DNA of 27,090 nt, from positions 1-27,090 of the IMG/VR virus record IMGVR_UViG_3300044568_000506; one strand, 5' to 3'. Shown here in pieces: positions 1-9,212 of the stretch. The stretch comes from a virus. A program made the translations under genes and the position numbers. The notes under the pieces are model-generated. The model ran no database searches and had not been told where the DNA came from. It was given only the letters and a program-made list of their open reading frames with translations. Numbering within the stretch: position 1 is the stretch's first letter; each line of letters opens with the position of its first letter.

Positions 1-228
1 GGATACACCGAGAATCAAAACTACGGTCACATCCTTCAAGATTTGTATGTGAGGTTTTCAAAAGGTTTGTGGCGCACGGAACAGAATTACTACAACCAAG
101 TGCAATACATTCGCCCGATTACTTTTCAACCATTCATTGAAACAATGGACACGGTATTGGGTGGTTATCAAATCACAGTTGGAATTGAACTGATTAACCC
201 ATGGGTGACTGATGGCGATTGCGTTTAA
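1..228 (+). CDS. Phage structural/neck protein, C-terminal part (5' truncated)
   Basis: The reading frame is open from base 1 to the TAA at 226-228, so the window begins inside this gene and only its last 75 residues are seen. A Met codon lies at position 43, but codons upstream of it (GYTENQNYGH...) are equally gene-like, so the true start is outside. The visible part has many aromatic residues and predicted beta segments (QYIRPITFQPF, YQITVGIELI). Its end overlaps the start of the neck-protein gene by 17 bases, which places it in the same late operon between the terminase side and the tail genes. A head-tail joining or minor structural role is an inference from position only; I do not recognise the family. 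Confidence 0.7.
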   Translation, partial: GYTENQNYGHILQDLYVRFSKGLWRTEQNYYNQVQYIRPITFQPFIETMDTVLGGYQITVGIELINPWVTDGDCV

Positions 229-760
229 GAATAGCGAAGCCGTTGTTGCGGAGTATTCCAATAAATGGGCAGTTTCCGCCCGTATGATGTTGGAGGTAAA
301 AAGACCACGCACATCCATCCGTGCCAAATGGAAAAAGGTTGGTGAAGGTTGGACACCCATTTCAGTTACCAAAAAGACATTCCGTGGAAACTATGTGGCA
401 AGTGGGCAATTGGTGAACTCTATTCAACTCAATCCAAACGGAATGACATTGGGTATCACCATGAACAAGACGGGTGACTATGTGCAGAATGGTCGGAAGC
501 CAGGTAAAGGCATACCACTTGAATCAATGCGTAATTGGACAAAGATGAAACGCATCCAACCCCGTGATTTATCAACTGGTAGATTCAAATCCAAGGCAAC
601 TGCCGAGGGTATGCGGTTCATGATGAATAGAAAAATAAAACACTTTGGTATTGAGCCGTTTCCGTTTGTGACAATGGCACGCACCGAGATACTACCATCA
701 TTCAACAAGGCGTTGACAAAAGCAATGGCACAAGATATTAAAAACCGATTTAAGCGATGA
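212..760 (+). CDS. HK97 gp10-like neck / tail-completion protein
   Basis: 182 residues, slightly longer than typical gp10-like proteins. The central part carries the family's usual layout: SGQLVNSI near residues 65-72, a strand ending in GDYVQNGRKPGKGIPLESM (about 87-105), then NWTKMK, which resembles the 'YG..PG..P...I..W' core of HK97 gp10/neck proteins. These proteins sit at the head-tail interface or terminate the tail tube. The protein is very basic, with many Lys and Arg. It begins inside the end of the preceding gene and overlaps the next gene by 4 bases (ATGA). Assignment is by remembered pattern, not by search; a minor tail protein of another family is possible. Confidence 0.65.
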   Translation: MAIAFKNSEAVVAEYSNKWAVSARMMLEVKRPRTSIRAKWKKVGEGWTPISVTKKTFRGNYVASGQLVNSIQLNPNGMTLGITMNKTGDYVQNGRKPGKGIPLESMRNWTKMKRIQPRDLSTGRFKSKATAEGMRFMMNRKIKHFGIEPFPFVTMARTEILPSFNKALTKAMAQDIKNRFKR

Positions 761-1875
761 TATTCAATCAACAACCCGAATCAATAGTGGGATGTAATTC
801 CCCAATCATGTATCAATTTTACGATGCACTTTATACATCAGACAAATTTTATTATCAATGTGATGTGTATGTGTGGAGTGGAACGGCAACAATTCCCGCA
901 TCGCCTAATTGGACCATCAACAGAAAGCCCGACCAATACGGAAGTGGGCGTGGATGGATTGACATTCATAAATTGGTGCAACAAGAAGTGACCCGTGATT
1001 TTTTAATTAATGGAACTTACAAACCAAACATTGGAAGCGGTGCAAAGCGATTTGCCGTAAAGGTACGGGGTGCATACTATGTTGGGGCAACACTAACATT
1101 CACAAGTTATGTTACAAGCAATGTCGGTTTGGCATCTGCGGGGTATGCTTACACTGCGGAAGGATTCAACCAAGGTTATCCAACCAAATATGTATTCACA
1201 GACAAATCAAAGGTTACATTGACCACGGCAACACCAACTGCATATCTGTGGTATGATGCAAGTGTGATTACATCAATCGTGTGTGGAAGTGCAACCATTA
1301 CCCCAAACACGGTGACGGGTTCGGATCAACTCATTCAAGGAATTGAATTAAAGCAATTAATCACGGCGGGTGGAACATGGGGTGCAGACATCAACATCAC
1401 TTTTGTAAAGGCGGGTGATGACATTGTTATTCCCGTGGATTTTGTGTGCGAGAATAAGTACGGACAACAAGATGTTTTATTCTTGAATAAATACGGGGTT
1501 TATGATTCGTTCCTTTTCAATGGCGTTTACAAATCGACCTTTGCAGTAACCAAAGAAAAGTACGAACAACCCATATTCAAACAGACGGACATGGCGGAAG
1601 CATGGACATACGGGGTGGGAATTACAACGCCCTATTTAACCAATTCAGTTGAAACCATGACAGTGAACACTGATTGGATAAGTGAAAATGATGTTGAGGT
1701 GGTTGAACAAATGTTCTATTCTACAAACATTCTGATGTTGGATGGTAGCGAAGTATTGTCCGCACGGGTGATGGATACAACATTTGAACGCAAAACAAGG
1801 GTGAACGAAAAGTTGATTTTGTACACGATTCAGTTGGAGTACAACCAACCAAAGATTAATAAAATGGTACGATGA
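757..1875 (+). CDS. Putative tail protein (unknown family)
   Basis: 372 residues, starting at an ATGA overlap with the gp10-like gene and ending in an ATGA overlap with the 879-residue tail protein. It is rich in Thr, Val, Tyr and Gly, with alternating beta-strand patterns and no membrane segment or signal peptide, as expected for a virion protein. The opening NQQPESIVGCNSPIMYQF and the Trp/Tyr-rich first third look like a beta-sandwich. The place between a neck protein and a large tail protein ahead of the tape measure suggests a distal-tail or baseplate component, similar in position to Dit-type proteins. No catalytic motif is visible. The function is inferred from context only. Confidence 0.6.
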   Translation: MIFNQQPESIVGCNSPIMYQFYDALYTSDKFYYQCDVYVWSGTATIPASPNWTINRKPDQYGSGRGWIDIHKLVQQEVTRDFLINGTYKPNIGSGAKRFAVKVRGAYYVGATLTFTSYVTSNVGLASAGYAYTAEGFNQGYPTKYVFTDKSKVTLTTATPTAYLWYDASVITSIVCGSATITPNTVTGSDQLIQGIELKQLITAGGTWGADINITFVKAGDDIVIPVDFVCENKYGQQDVLFLNKYGVYDSFLFNGVYKSTFAVTKEKYEQPIFKQTDMAEAWTYGVGITTPYLTNSVETMTVNTDWISENDVEVVEQMFYSTNILMLDGSEVLSARVMDTTFERKTRVNEKLILYTIQLEYNQPKINKMVR

Positions 1876-4511
1876 TAAGGTTCAGTTTACAAATTGACGG
1901 CACACCCGTTGACCTATTCAACGATGAATCCATTCCGCTTACAAGGCAGTTGAAGGACTTGATGAACCTTTCCACGGTGTGGACAGATTACACCAAGGAT
2001 TTTCAAATCCCCGCATCAGAAACAAACAACGCCATATTTGAAAACTGGTTTGATGAAAACATGGTGATGGGTGCATGGAATCCCAATTTGGGAAAGGATG
2101 GCACAATCTTCATCCATGGTTTGCCCGTGTTTGAAGGTAGGGTTGAATTGATAGGTTGCAAGTTTAAGGATGGATTGCCACAACTTTACAACATCATTTT
2201 TTACGGAACTACCAAAAAGATATTGGATGCGTGGGGTGAAACCTTGATGAACGAAGTGGATTGGAGTGATTACAATAATATCGTGGATGCAACCACGGTT
2301 ATCAATTCATGGAATCAAACTTTGTTCAGTGGTGACATATTGTGGCCAATTGCAGATTACAACCAACAATGGCGGTATTCTAAAATGAGTGGTGTCAATG
2401 GCAACATATTAAAACCAAGGGGTGTTGAAGTGGATGATTTGCGCCCAGCAATTAGATTGAGGGCAATGCTCACCACCGTATTTGCCGAAATTGATTTAAC
2501 ATTGAGTGGTTCGTTTTTGACACGACCTGAAATGGATGATTTGTATGTGTTACCAATGCAAACTGCGGGTCCGTTGTACGATCCCGAATATACAAGCCCA
2601 GGTACATTGGAATCGAATGTTATTGGATTTAGTTGCACGCAATGGACTGCGGGGGCATTGACAAAGAAACCAATCATATTTCCAACCGTGACATCAAACC
2701 CATCGGGCAACTATAACCCCGCAACGGGAATTTATACAGCCAACAGAACGGGCAATTACCAATTTGATTTGACTTTTAATGTAACACAACCCGCCACAAC
2801 CCCAAGGAGTATTATTTTTTATTTTATGCTCAATGGCCGTGCGGATGATGACACTGGTGCATATACAACAACAACACTACAAACAAGCACATACACAAGG
2901 CGATTGACTGCGGGTGATACCGTTCAAATCGCTTACAATTGCGTTGGCACATGGAGTGCAAATTTGGATTTTGATTGCACAAAAGCCCCACAAGGGATTA
3001 ACAACAATTCGGTGTTCATGGGTGATGCAATGCCACAAAAACCCATTAAGGACTTTGTTAATGGTGTTTTGCAAGGTTTCAACTGCATATTAGTACCCAC
3101 GGGTGAAACCACAATTGAGATTCACAACCTTCAAGATTGGTTAGCAACGGGAACAACACGAAATTGGACACGATTTGTGGATGTGAAGGACATTCAACAC
3201 GATAAAATTCCAATACCACGCCACATTTCATTCACGCATCAGGAATCAACTTGTTTGGCGAATGCGTACTATAAGCAAATCAATAAAAGGGAATTTGGAA
3301 GTATTAAAACCATGCCGTTAATTGATTACCCAACGGATGAATTTAATGTTGAAACACCATTTCACATCATTTGCCCACAAGCAATGAATGAGATAAACAA
3401 CAATGGGCAAATTGTACGCAAAACGGAATTGAACATTCCCGTGTTTTTGGATTCTGATTCCAAGCCAGTGCAACAAGATTACACATTATTTTACTACGGG
3501 GGTAAACAATCGGTATCCGATGTGTGGTATTTCAACAATGCGATTCAAATCGTTATGCCGTTAATGACTGCGTATTCGGAATATCCAACTTTATCCACAA
3601 CTTATTCAAACGCCTTTGGATTGGAATTGTCATTGCGTGGTGATGCGCCCACAAAGACCATGTACGATATGTATTGGACCGAATACCTATCCCGTATGTA
3701 TTCAACGCAATCAAGGGTTGTTAAAATGACTGCAATACTGCCCGTGGGAGAATGGTTGAACCTTGAATTGAACGACACAATCGCCATTTCATCCAATTAT
3801 TACAAAGTGCAATCAATCCAATACGATATGTTAACGGAGGTTGCAAACTTGGAATTGGTGACTTATCCCGATGTTGAAATCATGAGGTTCACAACCACTG
3901 GTCAAAAGCCCGATTTCAGTAACCCAACGGAAACGCCATTTGGCCAAACTTACTTGAAGGATTATTCGGTTGCAAAGGGAATCATGAATTCGTATCGGTA
4001 TAACAACCAAGATTATTTGGATACAAACCAAGATACGGATTACAACAAAAACAATGTGTTTAGTTTGGTTCAGCAAATGGACAATGTGCAAGCCATTTTA
4101 CAATTCAACCAAGTTACCATGTATCGTGATTCCGCAATATCACGAACCACTGATTCAACAATATGGGATCCGATTCCAATGGAAAGTGAAGTATCAATTG
4201 GTTATGTTGACAACATCACATCTAATATGTCTTTGTCAAAGTATGTTTGCACCGAAGGTGGCCAATACAAGTTCACGGCCATGTGTGCATTTGGGCAAAG
4301 TGGGAACAAACAAATTGAGTTTGAAATACAAATTAATGGTGTTGACACAAGCGCATACGGATTGACCGATTCAAACCACCATAGCGTGAACATGGAAACC
4401 ATTTTGGATTTAGCCCCTACGGATGAAGTGACATTTGTTTGGAAAAATGTAACGGGTGGAAGCCATACAATCGTAATTCAAAAAGCAAACTTTTTAGTAC
4501 TGAAAAAATGA
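1872..4511 (+). CDS. Large tail / baseplate protein with two jelly-roll-like domains
   Basis: 879 residues. The first about 240 residues (FSLQIDGTPVDLF..., TDYTKDFQIPAS) resemble the N-terminus of a large tail protein that recurs in Bacteroidetes phages. Two segments look like C1q/TNF-type jelly rolls: about 275-365 (GIYTANRTGNYQFDLTFNV ... FYFMLNGR) and the last about 130 residues (GQYKFTAMCAF ... FEIQINGVD ... VTFVWKNV). Such domains often bind receptors or form trimers on phage tips. The middle (GEWLNLELNDTIAI, YYKVQSIQYDML) resembles tail-hub strand-turn modules. Coupled by 4-base overlaps on both sides. A Tal-like or baseplate hub role is inferred; no peptidase or glycosidase motif is obvious. 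Confidence 0.65.
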   Translation: MIRFSLQIDGTPVDLFNDESIPLTRQLKDLMNLSTVWTDYTKDFQIPASETNNAIFENWFDENMVMGAWNPNLGKDGTIFIHGLPVFEGRVELIGCKFKDGLPQLYNIIFYGTTKKILDAWGETLMNEVDWSDYNNIVDATTVINSWNQTLFSGDILWPIADYNQQWRYSKMSGVNGNILKPRGVEVDDLRPAIRLRAMLTTVFAEIDLTLSGSFLTRPEMDDLYVLPMQTAGPLYDPEYTSPGTLESNVIGFSCTQWTAGALTKKPIIFPTVTSNPSGNYNPATGIYTANRTGNYQFDLTFNVTQPATTPRSIIFYFMLNGRADDDTGAYTTTTLQTSTYTRRLTAGDTVQIAYNCVGTWSANLDFDCTKAPQGINNNSVFMGDAMPQKPIKDFVNGVLQGFNCILVPTGETTIEIHNLQDWLATGTTRNWTRFVDVKDIQHDKIPIPRHISFTHQESTCLANAYYKQINKREFGSIKTMPLIDYPTDEFNVETPFHIICPQAMNEINNNGQIVRKTELNIPVFLDSDSKPVQQDYTLFYYGGKQSVSDVWYFNNAIQIVMPLMTAYSEYPTLSTTYSNAFGLELSLRGDAPTKTMYDMYWTEYLSRMYSTQSRVVKMTAILPVGEWLNLELNDTIAISSNYYKVQSIQYDMLTEVANLELVTYPDVEIMRFTTTGQKPDFSNPTETPFGQTYLKDYSVAKGIMNSYRYNNQDYLDTNQDTDYNKNNVFSLVQQMDNVQAILQFNQVTMYRDSAISRTTDSTIWDPIPMESEVSIGYVDNITSNMSLSKYVCTEGGQYKFTAMCAFGQSGNKQIEFEIQINGVDTSAYGLTDSNHHSVNMETILDLAPTDEVTFVWKNVTGGSHTIVIQKANFLVLKK

Positions 4512-4663
4512 TAACGCAGATAATTCAACTTTTACAATCACAAGAATGGTACGGGGTATCCGACACGGTGGAAATCGCCAAAGGAAAGAACCAATACAAC
4601 CAAACATTAACGCAAGTTGCAAAACAATACAAAAGAAAAATTAAGTCATGGCGGAAGAATTAG
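4508..4663 (+). CDS. Small hypothetical protein before the tape measure
   Basis: 51 residues from the ATG at 4508, which overlaps the TGA of the tail gene (ATGA). An upstream in-frame ATG at 4439 would add 23 residues read inside the tail gene and is unlikely. The product is basic and Gln/Lys-rich (QYNQTLTQVAKQYKRKIKSW). The end overlaps the tape measure start by 16 bases, so translation is probably coupled. The place just before a tape measure gene is where tail assembly chaperones are usually found, but this one is far shorter than those and I see no slippery site, so I give no function. Confidence 0.55.
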   Translation: MITQIIQLLQSQEWYGVSDTVEIAKGKNQYNQTLTQVAKQYKRKIKSWRKN

Positions 4664-6546
4664 ATTATAAAGTAAAGGTGGACACCACCGAGGTTGACCA
4701 AGCGGGATCCTCGTTTAGCAAGTTCACCAACAAGGCCAAACAAGCGGCATCGGGTTTGACATCCAAATTGTCCGATATGAGTGATAAGTTTGGTGAATTG
4801 CCAGGTTCATTGGGGCGAACTGCATCCGCATTTACGGGCGTAGGTAAATCAATGATGGCATTGGTAGCCAACCCACTTGGTGCGATATTGGCTGCGCTTG
4901 TGGGTATCTTTGCGGGGCTTCGTGCTGCGCTAACAAAGAGCGAAGAAGGTATGGATGCCCTTGCCCGTGTTACATCCATTTTCGGGGCTATATTGAACCC
5001 AATCATCCAAGCCGTTTCAGGATTTGCCACATTGCTTGTTGATGGATTGGCAAATGGTTTGGAATTGGTGGCGGGTTTGTTTGGAACGGCTGCAACCGAA
5101 GGGCGTAAACTTGCCGATATGCAAGATGAATTAGAGGATAGAGAATTGGCATTGAATGAAGCCCGTGCAAAAGGGAACAAGGAATTGGCACAAGCCCGTG
5201 AATTGTTATCGGATTCAAACGCATCATTGGCCGACAGACAAAAGGCGTTAGAACAAGTGCGCAAAAGCGAAACCGACTTGGCAGCGAAGGAATTGAAGTT
5301 TGCACAAGATAGGTTGGCCGCAGCCCGTTTAGACCAAAAGTTAAATGGACAAACCGAGGAATCCAAAAAGGCAATCAGTGATGCCGTTGTTGCAACTCAA
5401 AACGCAGAAACGGAATTGGCAGCCAAACGAAGGTTGTTCAATCGTGAAGCCAAAAAACTTGATAGGGAAGAAGAAGAACGCAAAAAGGAAATGGCAAAAG
5501 CGGAAGCGGATCGCCAAAAGGAACTGGCTGAAAAGCAAAAAGAATACGCATCACAAAGGCGCGAAGCATCGGACAAAATCCGCGAAGCCGACAGAAAGAA
5601 CATCATTGATTCCATTCAAGACGAAGAAGAAAAGGCAAAGAAACAAGCCGAGTTCGATTTGGATAACGCCAAGCGGGAAATTGCACGGGGCAAATACACC
5701 AAGGCAGAAAAAGACAGATTGATTCAAGAAGCGGAAGAAGCCAACCAAATCAAGTTGGGGCAAATCGCATCGGATGCCGAAAAGAAAAAGTTGGATGATA
5801 AGAAAAAGGCAGACGAAGAATTAAAGGCGTTCATGGAAAAATCCGCCGAGGATGAAGTCAAGTTCATTGATGACCAATACGCCAAAGAACAATTGCGGTT
5901 GACACAAACTTTGACCAACGAAAAAGAACTTCAAGACGCGTTGACCAAATTGGAATTGGAAAGATTACAAAACCAAATCCAAGCCCGAAAATTAAACGGG
6001 CAATCCACAACCGAATTGGAACAACAATTGGCAAACAAGCGAATCGACATTGCCAAGGATGAAGAAGCCAAAAAGAAGGATTTGGCACAAAAGGAATTTG
6101 ATGCAAAGATGGCAATCATGGATGCCACATCAAACGCACTTTCAGCATTGGGAAATGCAGTTGGTGAAGAAACGGCCACGGCAAAGACATTGGCGGTTGC
6201 GGGTGCAATCATCGACACCTATGCGGGTGCAACCAAGGCATTGGCAGCGGGTGCGGGAACTCCCGTGGGTTATATCAATGCAGCGGCCATCATCGCAGCG
6301 GGATTTGCGAATGTCCGTAAAATGACATCTGTACCCGTGCCAGGTGCAAGTGATACGGCATCATCCGCACCAAGTGGACCAAGTGTATCAATTGTGGGTG
6401 GTTCGGCGGACCCATCAGCGCAGATTGCAAGGTCATTGGCACAACAAAACCAAAAGCCAATCAAGGCGTATGCAGTTGCAACGGACATGAGTACACAACA
6501 AGCCCTTGACCGCAGAATCCAACAAAACGCAACATTCCCAGGATAA
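4648..6546 (+). CDS. Tail tape measure protein
   Basis: 632 residues with the typical tape-measure layout: a Ser/Thr/Gly-rich N-terminus, hydrophobic helices at about 68-95 and 110-147 (ALVANPLGAILAALVGIFAG), a long charged coiled coil at about 150-500 dominated by Glu, Lys, Ala and Gln, then a hydrophobic Ala/Gly-rich segment (about 512-560) and a flexible Ser/Pro tail. Tape measure proteins fix tail length, fill the tube and help DNA cross the membrane. At the usual 1.5 angstrom per residue this predicts a tail of roughly 95 nm. The gene sits after the two large tail proteins and before the protease and capsid genes, unlike the usual order. Confidence 0.9.
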   Translation: MAEELDYKVKVDTTEVDQAGSSFSKFTNKAKQAASGLTSKLSDMSDKFGELPGSLGRTASAFTGVGKSMMALVANPLGAILAALVGIFAGLRAALTKSEEGMDALARVTSIFGAILNPIIQAVSGFATLLVDGLANGLELVAGLFGTAATEGRKLADMQDELEDRELALNEARAKGNKELAQARELLSDSNASLADRQKALEQVRKSETDLAAKELKFAQDRLAAARLDQKLNGQTEESKKAISDAVVATQNAETELAAKRRLFNREAKKLDREEEERKKEMAKAEADRQKELAEKQKEYASQRREASDKIREADRKNIIDSIQDEEEKAKKQAEFDLDNAKREIARGKYTKAEKDRLIQEAEEANQIKLGQIASDAEKKKLDDKKKADEELKAFMEKSAEDEVKFIDDQYAKEQLRLTQTLTNEKELQDALTKLELERLQNQIQARKLNGQSTTELEQQLANKRIDIAKDEEAKKKDLAQKEFDAKMAIMDATSNALSALGNAVGEETATAKTLAVAGAIIDTYAGATKALAAGAGTPVGYINAAAIIAAGFANVRKMTSVPVPGASDTASSAPSGPSVSIVGGSADPSAQIARSLAQQNQKPIKAYAVATDMSTQQALDRRIQQNATFPG

Positions 6547-6561
6547 ATCGTTATATAGAAT

Positions 6562-6942
6562 ATGAAAACATCATTTGAAAAATTCATGGCATCGAGTGCC
6601 GTTCAATCAGTTGAGTTGTCAACTGTTAAGGTTGATTTGGCATTGGTTGATGAAGTTGATAAAATAGTACAAAACGCAAGTGGCATTGCTAAGGAATTGC
6701 GTGTGTTTGATGCGGAATTAAACAAAATTAGCGGTGTTATTGATAAAGCAAAACAAAAGTCAGTTGATGGAACTAAATTGTACGATTCTGCCAAATCAGT
6801 TGCTACAAAATTTGCAAGTCAAATGGAAAATTTGGGAATTGATCCACGAAGCAACGCAAAATACAATGGGTTATGGGAAGCCATTAACGATGTGCAAGAT
6901 GTTGCAAATCGGATTAATACCAAAATCAAACAATTGAAGTAA
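6562..6942 (+). CDS. Hypothetical helical protein between tape measure and protease
   Basis: 126 residues, almost entirely predicted helix, with heptad-like spacing (VDLALVDEVDKIVQ, ELNKISGVIDKAKQK) and a Lys-rich end. There is no signal peptide, membrane segment or known motif. It starts 15 bases after the tape measure stop and ends on the first base of the protease ATG (TAATG). Its codons use more T (gttgattt, aaatttgg) than its neighbours, which may indicate separate acquisition. It might be a small tail or head assembly factor, but nothing in the sequence proves that. Confidence 0.6.
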   Translation: MKTSFEKFMASSAVQSVELSTVKVDLALVDEVDKIVQNASGIAKELRVFDAELNKISGVIDKAKQKSVDGTKLYDSAKSVATKFASQMENLGIDPRSNAKYNGLWEAINDVQDVANRINTKIKQLK

Positions 6943-7544
6943 TGCGTATCGTTGAACTTATATTGGATGAACAACAAATGGCAAGTGGCATTGATGCAAT
7001 AAGCATCGTGGAAGCCCCCGCCATTGAATCCAATTTTGTTGCGTTAAAATCCCATGAAGTAAAGTTTGCCAAGGTAGATGCAGAAAAACGCATCTTAATG
7101 GGTCCGATATTGATTCCAGACAAACCCATATACCGCAAACAAATTGTGGATGGGGCAATGGATGAATTTTACATTTACTTTTCCAAGGATACCGTTCGTA
7201 AGGCATCACAGATGTTTTTGATGAAGGGGAATCAAGGCAACGCCACTATTGAACACGAATTGGCGGTTCAAGGTGTTTGCATGGTTGAAACTTGGATTAA
7301 GGAAGATATGGAAAAGGACAAATCGGCCATCTATGGGATGAACGATCCGATTGGCACATGGATGGGTTGTTTGAAAATCACGAACGATGATGTGTGGAAC
7401 GATGCCAAGGATGGCAAGTTCAAAGGATTCAGCATTGAAGGTTATTTTGCAGACAAAATGAAGATGAGTAAACAACCATCATTACTGGACGAGGTCAAAG
7501 ACCTTTTATTGGAATATCAAAAATCTAACAATCTAAAAAAATAA
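6942..7544 (+). CDS. XkdF-like prohead serine protease (Peptidase S78-2 type)
   Basis: 200 residues resembling the putative phage serine protease XkdF family. The opening ELILDEQQMASGIDAISIVE and the strand ILMGPILIPDKPIYR are typical. Likely catalytic residues are His105 in ATIEHE and Ser164 in KGFSIEGYF, with GTWMGCLKI between them. Such proteases mature the prohead by cutting scaffold and sometimes capsid protein. The gene is directly followed by an acidic scaffold-like gene and the major capsid gene, the classical protease-scaffold-capsid set. It starts at a TAATG overlap with the preceding gene. The family call is confident from motif and context, though I could not run a profile search. 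Confidence 0.85.
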   Translation: MRIVELILDEQQMASGIDAISIVEAPAIESNFVALKSHEVKFAKVDAEKRILMGPILIPDKPIYRKQIVDGAMDEFYIYFSKDTVRKASQMFLMKGNQGNATIEHELAVQGVCMVETWIKEDMEKDKSAIYGMNDPIGTWMGCLKITNDDVWNDAKDGKFKGFSIEGYFADKMKMSKQPSLLDEVKDLLLEYQKSNNLKK

Positions 7545-7550
7545 AGTTTT

Positions 7551-8186
7551 ATGAGTATGAACGCAGAATCAATCTTGGACCGCATCATGGTAAAATTGGG
7601 TATCAATGAACCCGTTGCCGTTGCGTTGGAACAAGTAAAAACCGAAGATGGCCAAGCCATTTTTGAAGCGGATGCCTTTGAAGTAGGCCAAGCCGTGTTT
7701 ATCGTAACCGAAGATGGAAAGATTCCCGCACCCGCAGGTGAATTTGCCATGGAAGATGGTAACATCGTTGAGGTTGATGAAAACGGTGTAATCGTTGAAA
7801 TCGCAAAGAAAGAAGCCGAAGTTGAGGAAGAAATCGTTGAGGAAGTTGAAGCCCAAAACGATATCATGAAAGATGAAATCAAGGAAGAAATGGGAATGAA
7901 ACCAAAGAAAACCGTGAAATCTAAAACCGAAATGGAAGAATCTTATTTCAGCGCACAAATCAAAGAACTTGAAGCCAAGTTTGAAGCCCGTTTGTCAGCG
8001 TTGGAAACTGAAAAGGTTGCATTGTCAGCGCAGAACGCTGAATTGGAAGAAAGATTGGCGACTGAACCCGCCCCACACACTCCATTCAACCCCGAAGCAA
8101 CAACCACAAGCAAAATGAATTTTCACATTTCAAGTAAGCGTGAAAAGACAATTAAAGACCGAGTATTCGACCAACTTTTTAACTAA
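7551..8186 (+). CDS. Capsid scaffold-like acidic coiled-coil protein
   Basis: 211 residues, strongly acidic. Residues about 17-85 carry short repeated strands around Glu-Asp-Gly turns (KTEDGQAIFEAD, VTEDGKIPAPAG, MEDGNIVEVDENG), followed by a Glu-rich helical part (about 86-165) and a flexible basic end. This is the composition of phage scaffolding proteins, and it lies between the protease and the major capsid gene. It is probably the protease substrate, removed during head maturation. Two starts are possible, ATG at 7551 or ATG at 7557, with no strong ribosome site to decide. The repeated EDG strands resemble a small beta-barrel turn motif of uncertain role. Confidence 0.75.
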   Translation: MSMNAESILDRIMVKLGINEPVAVALEQVKTEDGQAIFEADAFEVGQAVFIVTEDGKIPAPAGEFAMEDGNIVEVDENGVIVEIAKKEAEVEEEIVEEVEAQNDIMKDEIKEEMGMKPKKTVKSKTEMEESYFSAQIKELEAKFEARLSALETEKVALSAQNAELEERLATEPAPHTPFNPEATTTSKMNFHISSKREKTIKDRVFDQLFN

Positions 8187-8195
8187 ACCACTAAA

Positions 8196-9137
8196 ATGAA
8201 CAATAAATTAAACAAAATCAATTTGAGTGGCCCAACAGTATCTCCAAATACCTACGCGGGTTTATTTGGTAACAAATACATTGCGGCTGCGTTGTTGTCA
8301 GGCGAGACCTTGGCAAAAGAACTTATCACATTGCACCCCAATGTTGCCTTCAAAGAAGTTATCCGTAACTACCAAGATTCAATCACCATTGCCGATGCAA
8401 CTTGTGATTTCACTGATTCTTCATCAGTAACTTTGGGTGAATATGTGTTGACTACCATTGAAAAGCAAGTGAACTTACAACTTTGTAAGAACCAATTGCG
8501 TACTACATGGGAAGCAGCACAAGCGGGTTTCAGTGCATTTGAAAAATTGCCTGCAACTTTCGAAGAATTCATGTTGGCACAAACCGCCGCCGAAGTAGCA
8601 CAAGCAAACGAATTGGGTATTTGGAAATCAAATTTGTGGTATGATTCCGCATTGGTTCCTGGTCAAGATGGTATGGTTGGTTATTTGATTGACAACTCTG
8701 CAATCGTTCGTGCGTTCAGTGGTGCAACTACTGGATCAAATGTTGTTGCTCGTTTGCAAGAAGCATTGGACAACTCACCCGCTGCATTGTATGGCAAAGA
8801 AGGATACCAATACTATGTTGGTCCATCTACCATGAAGGCGTACCAAGCCGCTTTGTCAGCAGGTAACTACAACTTCCAATTCTATGTTGGTGAAAAGCCA
8901 ATGAACTTCCAAGGTATCCCCGTAACCATGTGTCCTGGTCTTAACGACTTTGACTGTGTATTGGGTATGAAGTCAGATTTGCACTTTGGAACTGGTTTGT
9001 TGAGCGATTACAACGAAGTTAAAGTTATCGACATGAGCGATATCGATGGTTCACAGAATGTGCGTGTAATCATGCGTTTCACTGGTGGTATCATCGCTAC
9101 CAACCCAACTCAACAAGTTGTAATTAATGTAACCTAA
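8196..9137 (+). CDS. Major capsid protein
   Basis: 313 residues, within the usual range for HK97-fold major capsid proteins. It follows protease and scaffold genes and is closed by a strong terminator, as expected for a very highly expressed gene. Visible features are an N-terminal arm, a long helix-like stretch (WEAAQAGFSAFEKLPATFEEFMLAQTAAEVAQANELGIW, about 107-145), a central A-domain-like segment (GYQYYVGPSTMKAY), and a C-terminal beta region (FQGIPVTMCPG ... VRVIMRFTGG). Codons shift to a more T-ending, probably host-optimised set (gttggt, actggt, cgttt) compared with neighbours. No cleavage site is obvious. Confidence 0.85.
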   Translation: MNNKLNKINLSGPTVSPNTYAGLFGNKYIAAALLSGETLAKELITLHPNVAFKEVIRNYQDSITIADATCDFTDSSSVTLGEYVLTTIEKQVNLQLCKNQLRTTWEAAQAGFSAFEKLPATFEEFMLAQTAAEVAQANELGIWKSNLWYDSALVPGQDGMVGYLIDNSAIVRAFSGATTGSNVVARLQEALDNSPAALYGKEGYQYYVGPSTMKAYQAALSAGNYNFQFYVGEKPMNFQGIPVTMCPGLNDFDCVLGMKSDLHFGTGLLSDYNEVKVIDMSDIDGSQNVRVIMRFTGGIIATNPTQQVVINVT

Positions 9138-9160
9138 TAATATAGGAACAATATAAACAC

Positions 9161-9192
9161 GGGGTGGGCGTAAACACCCGCCCCTTTTTTTT
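9161..9192 (+). terminator. Intrinsic terminator after the capsid gene
   Basis: A GC-rich hairpin is followed by eight T. GGGGTGGGCG at 9161-9170 pairs with CACCCGCCCC at 9175-9184 around a TAAA loop, with one G-U pair and one C-A mismatch. It lies 23 bases after the capsid stop. Confidence 0.85.
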
Positions 9193-9212
9193 AACCAACA
9201 AAATAGAAAAAT

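Noticed and set aside
4439-4663. Frameshifted tail assembly chaperone before the tape measure
   Set aside because: The small gene is only 51 codons, there is no slippery heptamer, and the usual long gpG-like protein is missing.
4665-5366. Long minus-strand open frame (233 residues) opposite the tape measure
   Set aside because: It is Ser/Ala-rich and mirrors the Ala/Glu/Lys codons of the coiled coil; no start signal, and all neighbours are on the + strand.
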